Positions 53,748-61,737 of a DNA stretch of 64,000 nt are shown piece after piece. Source of the stretch: Streptomyces sp. JB150 (GTDB taxonomy: Bacteria; Actinomycetota; Actinomycetes; Streptomycetales; Streptomycetaceae). The stretch spans positions 3,485,085-3,549,084 of the forward strand of contig NZ_CP049780.1 in NCBI RefSeq assembly GCF_011193355.1, read 5' to 3'. The notes below the pieces were generated by a model. That model saw only the letters and a list, made by a program, of their open reading frames with translations, had not been told where the DNA came from and made no database searches. The position numbers and the translations under genes were made by a program. The stretch's first letter is position 1, and each line of letters starts with the position of its first letter.

Positions 53748-54418
53748 CGACCGTCCTCATCGCCGACGACCAGCCCCTCCAGCGCCTCGGCTTCCGCATG
53801 CTGCTGGAGAGCCAGGACGACATGACGGTCCTCGGCGAGGCCGCCAACGGGACGGAGGCGGTCCGGATGACCGCCGAGCTGCACCCCGACGTCGTCCTGA
53901 TGGACGTCCGCATGCCCGGCCTCGACGGCATCGAGGCCACCCGCCGCATCGTCGCCACCGGCGACCGCACCCGCGTCCTGATCCTCACCACCTTCGACCT
54001 CGACGAGTACGCCTACTCCGGCCTCCGCGCCGGAGCCTCCGGCTTCCTCGTCAAGGACGCCCAGCCCGAGGAACTGCTGTCGGGCATCCGCGCGGTCGCC
54101 ACCGGGGACGCGGTCGTCGCCCCCAGCACGACTCGCCGCCTCCTCGACGCCTACGCCCAGCACCTCCCGGCCGGCCACCCACCGGCCGGCACCCCGGCAC
54201 CCGAAGACCCCCGCCTGGCCCCCCTCACCGACCGGGAACGGGAAATCCTCACGGTCATCGGCAAAGGCTGGACGAACACCGAGATAGCGGCCCGCCTGCA
54301 CCTGGCCGAATCCACGGTGAAAACGCATGTGAGCCGCGTCCTCGCGAAAACGGGCTCACGGGACCGCATTCAGGCGGTGATCCTGGCGTACGACACCAGG
54401 CTGGTGGAACCCTCCTGA
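53744..54418 (+). CDS. LuxR-type response regulator
   Basis: A 224-residue NarL/LuxR regulator: acidic pocket DD (8-9), Asp54 (VVLMDVRMPG), Lys in FLVKDA. The C-terminal HTH has LTDREREILTVIGKGWTNTE and STVKTHVSRVLAKTG. GTG 53744 follows GGAGG. It ends 7 bp before a bidirectional terminator. Confidence 0.94.
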   Translation: MTTVLIADDQPLQRLGFRMLLESQDDMTVLGEAANGTEAVRMTAELHPDVVLMDVRMPGLDGIEATRRIVATGDRTRVLILTTFDLDEYAYSGLRAGASGFLVKDAQPEELLSGIRAVATGDAVVAPSTTRRLLDAYAQHLPAGHPPAGTPAPEDPRLAPLTDREREILTVIGKGWTNTEIAARLHLAESTVKTHVSRVLAKTGSRDRIQAVILAYDTRLVEPS

Positions 54419-54425
54419 AACGCAG

Positions 54426-54457
54426 AAAAGCCCCGTGCCGAATGGCACGGGGCTTTT
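54426..54457. terminator. bidirectional terminator between the regulator and rRNA remnant
   Basis: AAAAGCCCCGTGCC (54426-54439), loop GAAT, GGCACGGGGCTTTT (54444-54457): perfect 14-bp stem flanked by a T-tract on either strand. Confidence 0.88.
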
Positions 54458-54465
54458 CTCAATAA

Positions 54466-54536
54466 TTGTTCGGCGGCGTCCTACTCTCCCACAGGGTCCC
54501 CCCTGCAGTACCATCGGCGCTGTAAGGCTTAGCTTC
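54466..54536 (-). rRNA. rrf: 5S rRNA, 3' portion only
   Basis: On the minus strand the sequence from GAAGCTAAGCC to GCCGAACAAT matches the last ~71 nt of Streptomyces 5S rRNA, including the GATGGTACTGCAGGGGGGAC and GTGGGAGAGTAGGACGCCGC blocks. The first ~50 nt are missing; the preceding sequence is rrn leader-like. A functional 5S cannot be made from this copy alone. Confidence 0.88.
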
Positions 54537-54600
54537 TTCCCGCTCTCGCGTTTCCCTTTCCGGCGGTTCCGACTCTATCAGATCCTTTCGGGCCTGACTC
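54537..54600 (-). promoter_or_regulatory. rRNA promoter, proximal, with leader
   Basis: TAGAGT -10 (54572-54577 complement) with a GAGTCA -35-like hexamer (54595-54600) 17 bp away, in a TCTGATAGAGTCGGAA context typical of Streptomyces rrn promoters. About 35 nt of leader with GGGAAACGCGAGAGCGGGAAG-like sequence connect to the 5S fragment. Confidence 0.65.
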
Positions 54601-54651
54601 CCAGTCAGAGGGGCTTGTCTTTCCGGCCGTTGGGCCGTTCCGACGTCTCAA

Positions 54652-54681
54652 ACTTTAGCGGATCCGTCCGGCGATTCCCAA
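54652..54681 (-). promoter_or_regulatory. rRNA promoter, middle
   Basis: TAAAGT -10 (54652-54657) with TTGGGA (54676-54681) 18 bp upstream, in GGATCCGCTAAAGTTTGAGA context similar to the distal promoter. Confidence 0.6.
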
Positions 54682-54824
54682 TCGGACTGCCGGGCCCCTA
54701 TTCGAATTGAATTCGGGCACGCCGAAATCAACCCCGTCGGGAGATCGTGCTTGTGGTTTGAGGTGCCGCTCTCGCGGCGGAAGTGTCGTCGCAGAACCGT
54801 TCCGGCTCCCTGACAACCCGAAGA

Positions 54825-54867
54825 ACTCTACGGATCCGTCCAGGGGGTGTCAAGTACCCCCTGTCAA
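54825..54867 (-). promoter_or_regulatory. rRNA promoter, distal
   Basis: TTGACA (54848-54853) and TAGAGT (54825-54830) with a 17-bp spacer, near consensus. A second TTGACA lies at 54862-54867. With the two downstream promoters this is the multi-promoter arrangement of Streptomyces rRNA operons. Confidence 0.72.
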
Positions 54868-54896
54868 GATCTTTTCCGACCCCGGTGACGGCCTGG

Positions 54897-55451
54897 TCAG
54901 TCCAGGTCGGAGAGGCGGCCGCCGGCGTCCGGCTGGGCGTGCTCCACCCTGCGGAGCAGCCGGGTCAGGACCTCGCCGAGGGCCGTTCGCTCCGCGGGGG
55001 TGAGGTCCTGGAGCAGGTCCTCCTCGAACACGGTCGCGAGGCGCATGGCCTCCAGCCACTTCTCGCGGCCCTCGGGGGTCAGCTCCACGATCACCCGTAC
55101 GCGGTTGTTCTCGTCCCGCTCCCGGGTGACCAGGCCCTCGGCGACCATGCGGTCGATGCGGTGGGTCATGGCGGCCGGGGTGAGGCCGAGGCGCTTGGCG
55201 AGGTCGCCGGGGCCCATGCGGTAGGGCGCGCCGGAGAGGACGAGGGCCTTGAGGACCTCCCACTCGGCGTTGCTGATGCCGAGGGCGGCGGTCTGCCGGC
55301 CGTAGGCGACGTTCATGCGGCGGTTCAGCCGGGACAGCGCCGACACGATCTTCTCGACCTGGGGGTCGAGGTCCTGGAACTCGCGCTGGTACGCGGCGAT
55401 CTGTTCTTCGAGTGTCGGCTCGGCGCCGAGTGTGCCGGGGATGTCGCCCAT
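54897..55451 (-). CDS. MarR-family regulator
   Basis: A 184-residue MarR protein. Its winged helix has LGISNAEWEVLKALVLSG, MGPGDLAKRLGLTPAAMTHR and VTRERDENNRVRVIVELTPEG; a helical dimer interface follows. Divergent from an MFS exporter with a palindromic region between, the usual arrangement for MarR control of drug efflux. Confidence 0.93.
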   Translation of the reverse strand: MGDIPGTLGAEPTLEEQIAAYQREFQDLDPQVEKIVSALSRLNRRMNVAYGRQTAALGISNAEWEVLKALVLSGAPYRMGPGDLAKRLGLTPAAMTHRIDRMVAEGLVTRERDENNRVRVIVELTPEGREKWLEAMRLATVFEEDLLQDLTPAERTALGEVLTRLLRRVEHAQPDAGGRLSDLD

Positions 55452-55509
55452 GGGCGCAGTATCGCACGCCGTTGCTTTGCCTTGAAGTCCTTCGATGTGT
55501 ACTCTTTAG

Positions 55510-55530
55510 CTTCGAACTTTACTTTCGAAG
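55510..55530. promoter_or_regulatory. MarR operator candidate
   Basis: CTTCGAA-N7-TTCGAAG, a perfect inverted repeat between the marR and MFS genes; extra TTCGA half-sites lie near (55486-55497). Confidence 0.65.
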
Positions 55531-55561
55531 TCTTCAGGTCTAACTAGTGAGAGAGGTGAAC

Positions 55562-56848
55562 GTGACCAGGGCGATGGGCGCTGCGATGCGCCGGATCCAT
55601 GTGGGCAACGCACTCAGCGCGTTCGGACTCGGCTTCACCGTCCCCTACCTGTACGTCTATGTGGCGCAGGTGCGGGGGCTCGGTGCCGTGACGGCGGGGC
55701 TGGTCCTCGCCGTGTTCGCCGTGGCCGCGCTGATCGTGCTGCCGTTCGCCGGCCGGGCGATCGTGCGGCAGGGCCCGCTTCCGGTGCTGCAGACCGCCCT
55801 GGTGACGGCCGCCGTCGGTGCGCTGGGCCTCGGGCTCGCGGGGGGCGCGGCGAGCGTGCTGGCCGCGGCGGCGCTGCTCGGTGCCGGGCAGGCCGTGATG
55901 CAGCCGGCGCTGGCCACGATGATCGTGGACTGCTCGACCGCGGAGACGCGGTCGCGGGCGTTCGCCATGCAGTTCTTCCTGCAGAACCTGGGTCTCGGTG
56001 TCGGCGGTCTGATCGGCGGGCACCTCGTCGACACCACGCGCGTCTCCTCCTTCACGCTGCTGTTCGCGATCGAGGCGGCGATGTTCCTGCTGCTGGTCGT
56101 GGTGATGGCGACGGTGCGGATGCCGCACTCGCCGCGGATGGAGAGCGCGCCGAAGGAGTCCGGGAAGGGCGGCTGGAGGCAACTGCTCGAAAACCGGGCG
56201 ATGGTGCAGCTGTGTGTGCTCGGGTTCGTGCTGTTCTTCGCCTGCTACGGACAGTTCGAGTCCGGTCTGAGCGCCTACGGTGTCGAGGCCGCCGGGATCT
56301 CGACGTCGGCGCTGGGCACCGCGCTCGCGGCGAACACCGGGATGATCGTGGTGGCCCAGTTCCTGGTGCTGCGGTTCGTCGAGCGGCGGCGGCGCTCGCG
56401 GGTGATCGCGGCCGTGGGTCTGATCTGGGCCGTGGCGTGGCTGGCGGCCGGGTACGCGGGGCTGGGGCACGGCAGCCAGGAGATGGCGACGGCGGCCTTC
56501 GTCTCGACGTACGCGCTGTTCGGGCTGGGTGAGGCGATGCTGTCGCCGACCGTGGCGCCGCTGGTCGCGGATCTGGCGCCGGAGGGCCTGGCCGGGCAGT
56601 ACAACTCGGCGTTCGCGCTGGTCAAGCAGCTCGCTCTGGCGGTCGGGCCGGCGGTGGGCGGGCCCATGGGGGCCTCGCTGCACGCGCCGTACATCGTGAC
56701 CTTCCTGCTGTTCTCGCTCGGCATCAGCGTGCTGGCGATCCGGCTGGGCCGTCGCCTCACCGAGGCGCAGGACCAGCCGTGGCTCGCCAGGAACCGGGTG
56801 GTCGCGCGCGGTGGCCCGGCGGCGGAGCCGGTGTCCGCGGAGGCGTGA
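55562..56848 (+). CDS. MFS transporter
   Basis: A 428-residue major facilitator with about twelve helices. The GTG at 55562 is preferred, with GAGAGG 5 bp upstream; GTG 55547 would add five residues. It contains the loop pattern of drug exporters (FAGRAIVRQGPLPVLQTALV after helix 2) and ends with a short cytoplasmic tail. Probably repressed by the divergent MarR protein. Substrate unknown. Confidence 0.9.
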   Translation: MTRAMGAAMRRIHVGNALSAFGLGFTVPYLYVYVAQVRGLGAVTAGLVLAVFAVAALIVLPFAGRAIVRQGPLPVLQTALVTAAVGALGLGLAGGAASVLAAAALLGAGQAVMQPALATMIVDCSTAETRSRAFAMQFFLQNLGLGVGGLIGGHLVDTTRVSSFTLLFAIEAAMFLLLVVVMATVRMPHSPRMESAPKESGKGGWRQLLENRAMVQLCVLGFVLFFACYGQFESGLSAYGVEAAGISTSALGTALAANTGMIVVAQFLVLRFVERRRRSRVIAAVGLIWAVAWLAAGYAGLGHGSQEMATAAFVSTYALFGLGEAMLSPTVAPLVADLAPEGLAGQYNSAFALVKQLALAVGPAVGGPMGASLHAPYIVTFLLFSLGISVLAIRLGRRLTEAQDQPWLARNRVVARGGPAAEPVSAEA

Positions 56849-56868
56849 GAGCGGAGAGTGCGGTCGGG

Positions 56869-56903
56869 GCGCCGGCCGGGTGCGTGGGCACCCGGCCGGC
56901 GTT
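56869..56903. terminator. 14-bp hairpin terminator after the MFS gene
   Basis: CGCCGGCCGGGTGC (56869-56882) and GCACCCGGCCGGCG (56887-56900) are perfect complements around GTGG, followed by TTT. It serves the convergent pair of genes. Confidence 0.75.
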
Positions 56904-56909
56904 TCGCTG

Positions 56910-58559
56910 TCAGGGGGTGCGGGGCAGCGCGAACTCGCACCAGACCGCCTTGCCGCCGCCCGGGGTGCGGCGGCATCCCCAGTTCGACGCGATGGTCGCG
57001 ACGATGGCGATGCCCCGGCCGGACTCGTCGCCGGGTTCCGCGCGGCGGCGGCGCGGGAGGTGGTCGTCGCCGTCCGTCACCTCGATGATCAGGCGGCGGT
57101 CGGTGCGGCGCAGCCGCAGGCGCATGGGCGGGGTGCCGTGCTGGAGGGAGTTCGCCACCAGCTCGCTCGCGGCCAGGACGCCCAGGTCGTGCAGGTCGGC
57201 GGGAAAGCGCCAGCTGGTGAGGACTCCGGAGGCGAAGGCACGCGCGCGGGGGGCCGCTTCCACGCCGCCGAGGAGTTCCAGGGCGGCGTTGCGGAACAGT
57301 TCGGCGTCGGGGCCGGTGCGGGCCGGGTGCTGGAGGACGAGGACGGCGACGTCGTCGTCGTGGTCGGCGGTGACGCCCGCGGTGCGGACCAGGCGGTCGC
57401 AGACGACCTGCGGGGTACCGGTGGCGCCGGCGAGGGCGCGTTCCAGGGCGGCGATGCCCTCGTCGAGGTCCGCGTCGCGGCGTTCGACCAGGCCGTCGGT
57501 GTAGAGGACGGCGGTGGAGCCGGGGCCCAGGGCGATCGAGCCGGAGGAGTGCATCCAGCCGCCGGTGCCGAGCGGCGGGCCGGTGGGTTCGTCGGTGCGC
57601 TGGACGGTGCCGCTCTCGTCTCGGACGAGGATCGGCAGGTGGCCCGCCGAGGCGTACACCAGCCGTCCCTCGTTCGGGTCGTGGATGGCGTAGACGCAGG
57701 TGGCGATCTGGTTGGCGTCGATCTCGGTGGCGAGGCCGTCGAGGAGTTGCAGGACCTCGTGCGGGGGCAGGTCAAGGCGGGCGTAGGCGCGTACGGCGGT
57801 GCGGAGCTGGCCCATGACGGCCGCCGCACGGACGCCGCGGCCCATGACGTCGCCGATGACGAGGGCGGTGCGGCCGCCGCCGAGGGTGATCACGTCGTAC
57901 CAGTCGCCGCCGACGGCCGCCTCGGTGCCGCCGGGGTGGTAGGTCGCGGCGATCCGCAGATCGTCCGGCTGTTCGAGTTCCTGGGGAAGCAGGGAGCGCT
58001 GGAGGGTGACGGCGGTCTCGCACTGGCGGCGTTCGCTGGCGCGCAGGCGTTCGACGGCCTCCGCGTGGTCGGTGACGTCGGTGGCGAAGACGAGTACTCC
58101 GCCGCCGGTGCCGGCGCCTTCGCGGACCGGGGTGCAGGTGAACGTGTAGGAGCGGCCGTCGGGAGCCTTGCGGGACTTCAGGGTGCGGGGCTTGCCGCTG
58201 CGCAGGACCTGGTCGAGGAGGGGCAGCAGGCCCAGTGCACACAGCTCGGGCAGGGCGTCGCGGGCGGGTTCGCCGGGCGGGCGGGCGCCGAAGGCCGCGG
58301 CGTACGCCTCGTTGACGTACGCCAGCCGGTGGTCGGTGCCGTGGACGAGGGCGACCAGGGCGGGGGTGCGGTCGAGGACCTCGCGCACCGGAAGGTCGTC
58401 GACGGCGGGGACGGGCGGCGGCTCGTCGGTGAGGTGTTCGGCGCGGGCCGCGGGGACGGCGCCCTCGCCCCGCCGGTCCGGGGTGGCCGTGGGTTCGGTC
58501 CGCGCTGCGGCGCGGCGCTGCGTTCCGGGGAGCCGGGCGCTCCAGCGCGTGAAGTTCAC
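56910..58559 (-). CDS. PAS-SpoIIE phosphatase-HATPase regulator
   Basis: A 549-residue regulatory protein in three parts. A PAS-like sensor spans about 55-165 (LVALVHGTDHRLAYVNEAYA). A SpoIIE/PP2C phosphatase spans about 190-400 (GGDWYDVITL, VIGDVMGRGVRAAAVM, YASAGHLP, LYTDGLVERRD). A C-terminal anti-sigma-like ATPase (RsbW-type, ASELVANSLQHGTPP, GRGIAIVATIAS) completes it. Such proteins control anti-anti-sigma factors in stress and development. GTG 58559 has AAGGA upstream. Confidence 0.9.
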   Translation of the reverse strand: MNFTRWSARLPGTQRRAAARTEPTATPDRRGEGAVPAARAEHLTDEPPPVPAVDDLPVREVLDRTPALVALVHGTDHRLAYVNEAYAAAFGARPPGEPARDALPELCALGLLPLLDQVLRSGKPRTLKSRKAPDGRSYTFTCTPVREGAGTGGGVLVFATDVTDHAEAVERLRASERRQCETAVTLQRSLLPQELEQPDDLRIAATYHPGGTEAAVGGDWYDVITLGGGRTALVIGDVMGRGVRAAAVMGQLRTAVRAYARLDLPPHEVLQLLDGLATEIDANQIATCVYAIHDPNEGRLVYASAGHLPILVRDESGTVQRTDEPTGPPLGTGGWMHSSGSIALGPGSTAVLYTDGLVERRDADLDEGIAALERALAGATGTPQVVCDRLVRTAGVTADHDDDVAVLVLQHPARTGPDAELFRNAALELLGGVEAAPRARAFASGVLTSWRFPADLHDLGVLAASELVANSLQHGTPPMRLRLRRTDRRLIIEVTDGDDHLPRRRRAEPGDESGRGIAIVATIASNWGCRRTPGGGKAVWCEFALPRTP

Positions 58560-58803
58560 GAATCCTTGCCTCGTGTAGTCGTCGTCGGCCGGCTCCGGAC
58601 CCGGCCCGGTCCTCCGGGGGCGGCGCGGTGGTGACCGCGGGGGGCCACCGCCCCTGGGAAGTGCGGCACGGGGAAAGCCTCGTGGGTTCGGCGGGCGGGG
58701 CGGGCGGCGGACCGCCCTGTCGGCGGGGACCAGTCTGGCAGTGTGGCCGACCGGACCGACATCCGTCAGACGCCCCGGCCACCGCGGGAGTTCCTCGCTC
58801 CGG

Positions 58804-60171
58804 TCAGGACGACCCCTTCGGGTCGTGAGGAGGTTTTCCCCCGGCCGCGAGTTCGAACTCCGCACGGGGATGTTCGAGTGAACCGAGGGAGACGATCTCC
58901 CGTTTGAAGAGGCCGGCGAGGGTCCATTCGGCGAGGACGCGCGCCTTGCGGTTGACGGTGGGCACGCGGCTGAGGTGGTAGGCGCGGTGCATGAACCACG
59001 CGGGGTAGCCCTTCAGCTTGCGTCCGTAGACGTGGGCGACGCCCTTGTGCAGGCCGAGGGAGGCGACCGAGCCGACGTACTGGTGGGAGTACGTCTCCAG
59101 GGGCTCGCCGCGCAGGAAGCGCACGATGTTGTCGCCGAGGACGCGGGCCTGGCGGACGGCGTGCTGGGCGTTGGGGGCGCATTCGGCGCCGGGGCCGGCG
59201 GCGGTGACGTCGGGGACGGCGGCGGCGTCGCCCGCGGCCCACGCGTGCGCGTGCCCCTCGACGGTCAGCTCGGCGGTGCACTTCAGGCGGCCCCGCGCGG
59301 TGCGCGGCAGGTCGGTGGCGGCGAGCAGGGGGTGGGGCTTGACGCCGGCCGTCCAGACGACCGTACGGGTGGGGTAGCGGCTGCCGTCACTGAGGACGGC
59401 GGTCCGGTCGGCGCAGGACTCCAGGCGGGTGCCGAGGAGGACCTGGATGTTGCGGCGGCGCAGTTCGGAGACCGTGTAGCGGCCCATCTCCTCGCCGACC
59501 TCGGGCAGGACGCGGTCCGAGGCCTCGACGAGGATCCACTTCATGTCCTCGGGGCGGATGTTGTGGTAGTACCGCGCGGCGTAGCGGGCCATGTCCTGCA
59601 GTTCGCCGAGCGCCTCCACGCCGGCGAAGCCGCCGCCGACGAAGACGAAGGTGAGGGCGGCGTCGCGGATCGCGGGGTCGCGGGTGGAGGAGGCGATGTC
59701 CATCTGTTCGAGGACGTGGTTGCGCAGGCCGATGGCCTCCTCGACGGTCTTGAAGCCGATGCCGTGGTCGGCGAGGCCGGGCACGGGGAGGGTGCGCGAG
59801 ACGGAGCCGGGCGCGAGGACCAGTTCGTCGTAGGTGAGCGTTTCCGGGGGTGCGGCGCGCTCCTCGGTGGCGAGGGTGGTGAGGGTCACGGTGCGCTCCG
59901 CGTGGCGGACGGACCGGGCCTCGCCGACGATGACGCGGCAGTGCGGCAGGACGCGGCGCAGGGGTACGACGACGTGGCGCGGCGAGATGGCGCCGGCGGC
60001 CGCCTCGGGGAGGAACGGCTGGTACGTCATGTACGGGTCAGGGGTGAGGACGGTGATCTCGGCCTCGCCCCGCTTCAGTTCGTGTCTCAGCTTCCGCTGG
60101 AGGCGCAGGGCCGTGTACATCCCGACGTAGCCGCCACCGACAACGAGAATGCGCGCACGTTCCTTCACCAT
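58804..60171 (-). CDS. ndh: type II NADH dehydrogenase
   Basis: A 455-residue NDH-2: GGGYVGMYTALRLQ (FAD), FVFVGGGFAGVEALGEL (NADH), TVVWTAGVKPHPLL and HAWAAGDAAAVPDV. The C-terminal membrane-attachment region (YPAWFMHRAYHL) matches. It transfers electrons from NADH to menaquinone without proton pumping. ATG 60171 begins at the family start. The gene is divergent from the TetR gene. Confidence 0.93.
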   Translation of the reverse strand: MVKERARILVVGGGYVGMYTALRLQRKLRHELKRGEAEITVLTPDPYMTYQPFLPEAAAGAISPRHVVVPLRRVLPHCRVIVGEARSVRHAERTVTLTTLATEERAAPPETLTYDELVLAPGSVSRTLPVPGLADHGIGFKTVEEAIGLRNHVLEQMDIASSTRDPAIRDAALTFVFVGGGFAGVEALGELQDMARYAARYYHNIRPEDMKWILVEASDRVLPEVGEEMGRYTVSELRRRNIQVLLGTRLESCADRTAVLSDGSRYPTRTVVWTAGVKPHPLLAATDLPRTARGRLKCTAELTVEGHAHAWAAGDAAAVPDVTAAGPGAECAPNAQHAVRQARVLGDNIVRFLRGEPLETYSHQYVGSVASLGLHKGVAHVYGRKLKGYPAWFMHRAYHLSRVPTVNRKARVLAEWTLAGLFKREIVSLGSLEHPRAEFELAAGGKPPHDPKGSS

Positions 60172-60570
60172 CCCATGACGCACCCGTCGCCTGCGTTTGT
60201 CCACAGCCCCGGCAATTTGTGTGACAGGGCGCGTGGCGCGGCCGGGGTTGGCCGAATCACCGGGGTACGGGGAAGCGGCGCAGGTCAGGGGGTGTGATCC
60301 GAGGGAGGTGCGGGGGTGGAACCGGGACGTACACGACCCGTACTCCGATCGGGGGGCGCTCCGTGCGGAACCTGCCCCTTCTGAATTGACTGTCTCTCAA
60401 CTATGTTCGTCTCTCGACGGGGTGTAGGGGGATGCCTCTCGTGTCCGCGACGGGCGGGCGCGGCGGGCAGGCTCGACCGGCTGCTCGATGGTTCGGGCGG
60501 TTCCACGCGCTCCGGCATCCAATGGCGGGGAGAGTCTCCGGGGGGAGACGTCATTACCGGGGGATTTCTT
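60172..60570. other. divergent intergenic region ndh / TetR
   Basis: About 400 bp that must contain promoters for both genes. A TTGACT hexamer at 60386-60391 is present without a well-spaced -10. No small gene or clear operator was found. Confidence 0.4.
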
Positions 60571-61323
60571 ATGCACATTCAGGACTCTCGTTGGTCTTCC
60601 GCGTCTGCCATCGCACCTGGCGGCGCGGTCGGCGCGGCGGTGGGCGGCACGCGCGCGGACGGCGCGCGGACGACACCGCTGCGTGTGGACGCACAGCGCA
60701 ACCTGGAGCACGTACTGCGCGCGGCCCGTGAGGTCTTCGGCGAGCTGGGGTACGGCGCGCCGATGGAGGACGTGGCGCGGCGCGCGCGCGTCGGTGTCGG
60801 CACGGTCTACCGGCGCTTTCCGAGCAAGGACGTCCTGGTCCGGCGGATAGCCGAGGAGGAGACCGCGCGGCTGACCGACCAGGCGCGGGCCGCGCTCGGG
60901 CAGGAGGACGAGCCGTGGTCGGCGCTGTCCCGCTTCCTGCGGACCTCGGTCGCGTCGGGCGCGGGTCGGCTGCTGCCGCCGCAGATCCTGCGGGTCGGGG
61001 TCGCCGACGAGGCGGGCGCGGCGGCGGACGAGGCGCGGGTGCCGCAGCAGCGGTCCCAGCCGGTCGGCGGTGAGCTGCGGCTGGTGCCGGAGCAGCCGGC
61101 GGCCGGGGACGACGCGGGCGCGGCGGCCCTGCTCGACGTGGTGGGCCAGCTCGTGGAGCGGGCCCGCGCGGCGGGCGAGCTGCGGCCGGACGTGTCGGTG
61201 TCGGACGTCCTGCTGGTGATCGCGACGGCGGCGCCCTCGCTGCCGGACGCGGCGCAGCAGGCGGCGGCCTCTGCGCGGCTGCTGGACATCCTGCTGGAGG
61301 GGCTGCGGTCGCGGCCGGCGTGA
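60571..61323 (+). CDS. atrA: TetR-family regulator, probably AtrA
   Basis: A 250-residue TetR protein. The HTH is at about 37-82 (RNLEHVLRAAREVFGELGYG, MEDVARRARVGVGTVYRRFP). The ligand domain has an unusual Ala/Gln-rich insert (ARVPQQRSQPVGGELRLVPE). ATG 60571 has GGGGGA 9 bp upstream. N-terminal MHIQDSRWSSASAIAPGG and position beside ndh match what I recall of SCO4118 (AtrA), the activator of actII-ORF4. Name by synteny, not alignment. Confidence 0.8.
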   Translation: MHIQDSRWSSASAIAPGGAVGAAVGGTRADGARTTPLRVDAQRNLEHVLRAAREVFGELGYGAPMEDVARRARVGVGTVYRRFPSKDVLVRRIAEEETARLTDQARAALGQEDEPWSALSRFLRTSVASGAGRLLPPQILRVGVADEAGAAADEARVPQQRSQPVGGELRLVPEQPAAGDDAGAAALLDVVGQLVERARAAGELRPDVSVSDVLLVIATAAPSLPDAAQQAAASARLLDILLEGLRSRPA

Positions 61324-61737
61324 CCGTCGGTCCCGCGGGTGACCGAGCGGGGCGCTCCAAGGGCTCCAAGGGTGACCCGATGAGGTGACAGGGGCGTGGG
61401 TGGCGTGCCGCCCGCGCCCCTTGTCGGCTTGTCGGCTTTTCTCGCGCCGGCGCCTGGCGGGTTCGTGCGCGCCGTGCCGGGTTCGCGCGCGCCGTGTCGC
61501 TTCACGGACAGCCGGTGGGTTCGGTGTGCGGGGCGCGCCGTCTGGCGCCCGGGAATGGTCCCGGCGTCCAGGGACATCCGTGGAGCGTTCCCCGAACGGG
61601 TGAGTGTCAGTACCGATTCGGCGCAAGTGCGCTCGGACGGGTGGATGACGTCCCTTGCCGGGGAGGAGCCGGAATCCGGTATGGCACGCTGACCCGGTGG
61701 TCGGGACCGGTGGGGCAGGCGGCGAGGGCATTCCGCG
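61324..61737. other. intergenic region before the sigma factor
   Basis: About 410 bp. It contains a 20-bp direct repeat with two mismatches (61459-61478, 61479-61498) and TTGTCGGC repeats (61422-61438). No gene or clear promoter seen. Confidence 0.4.
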
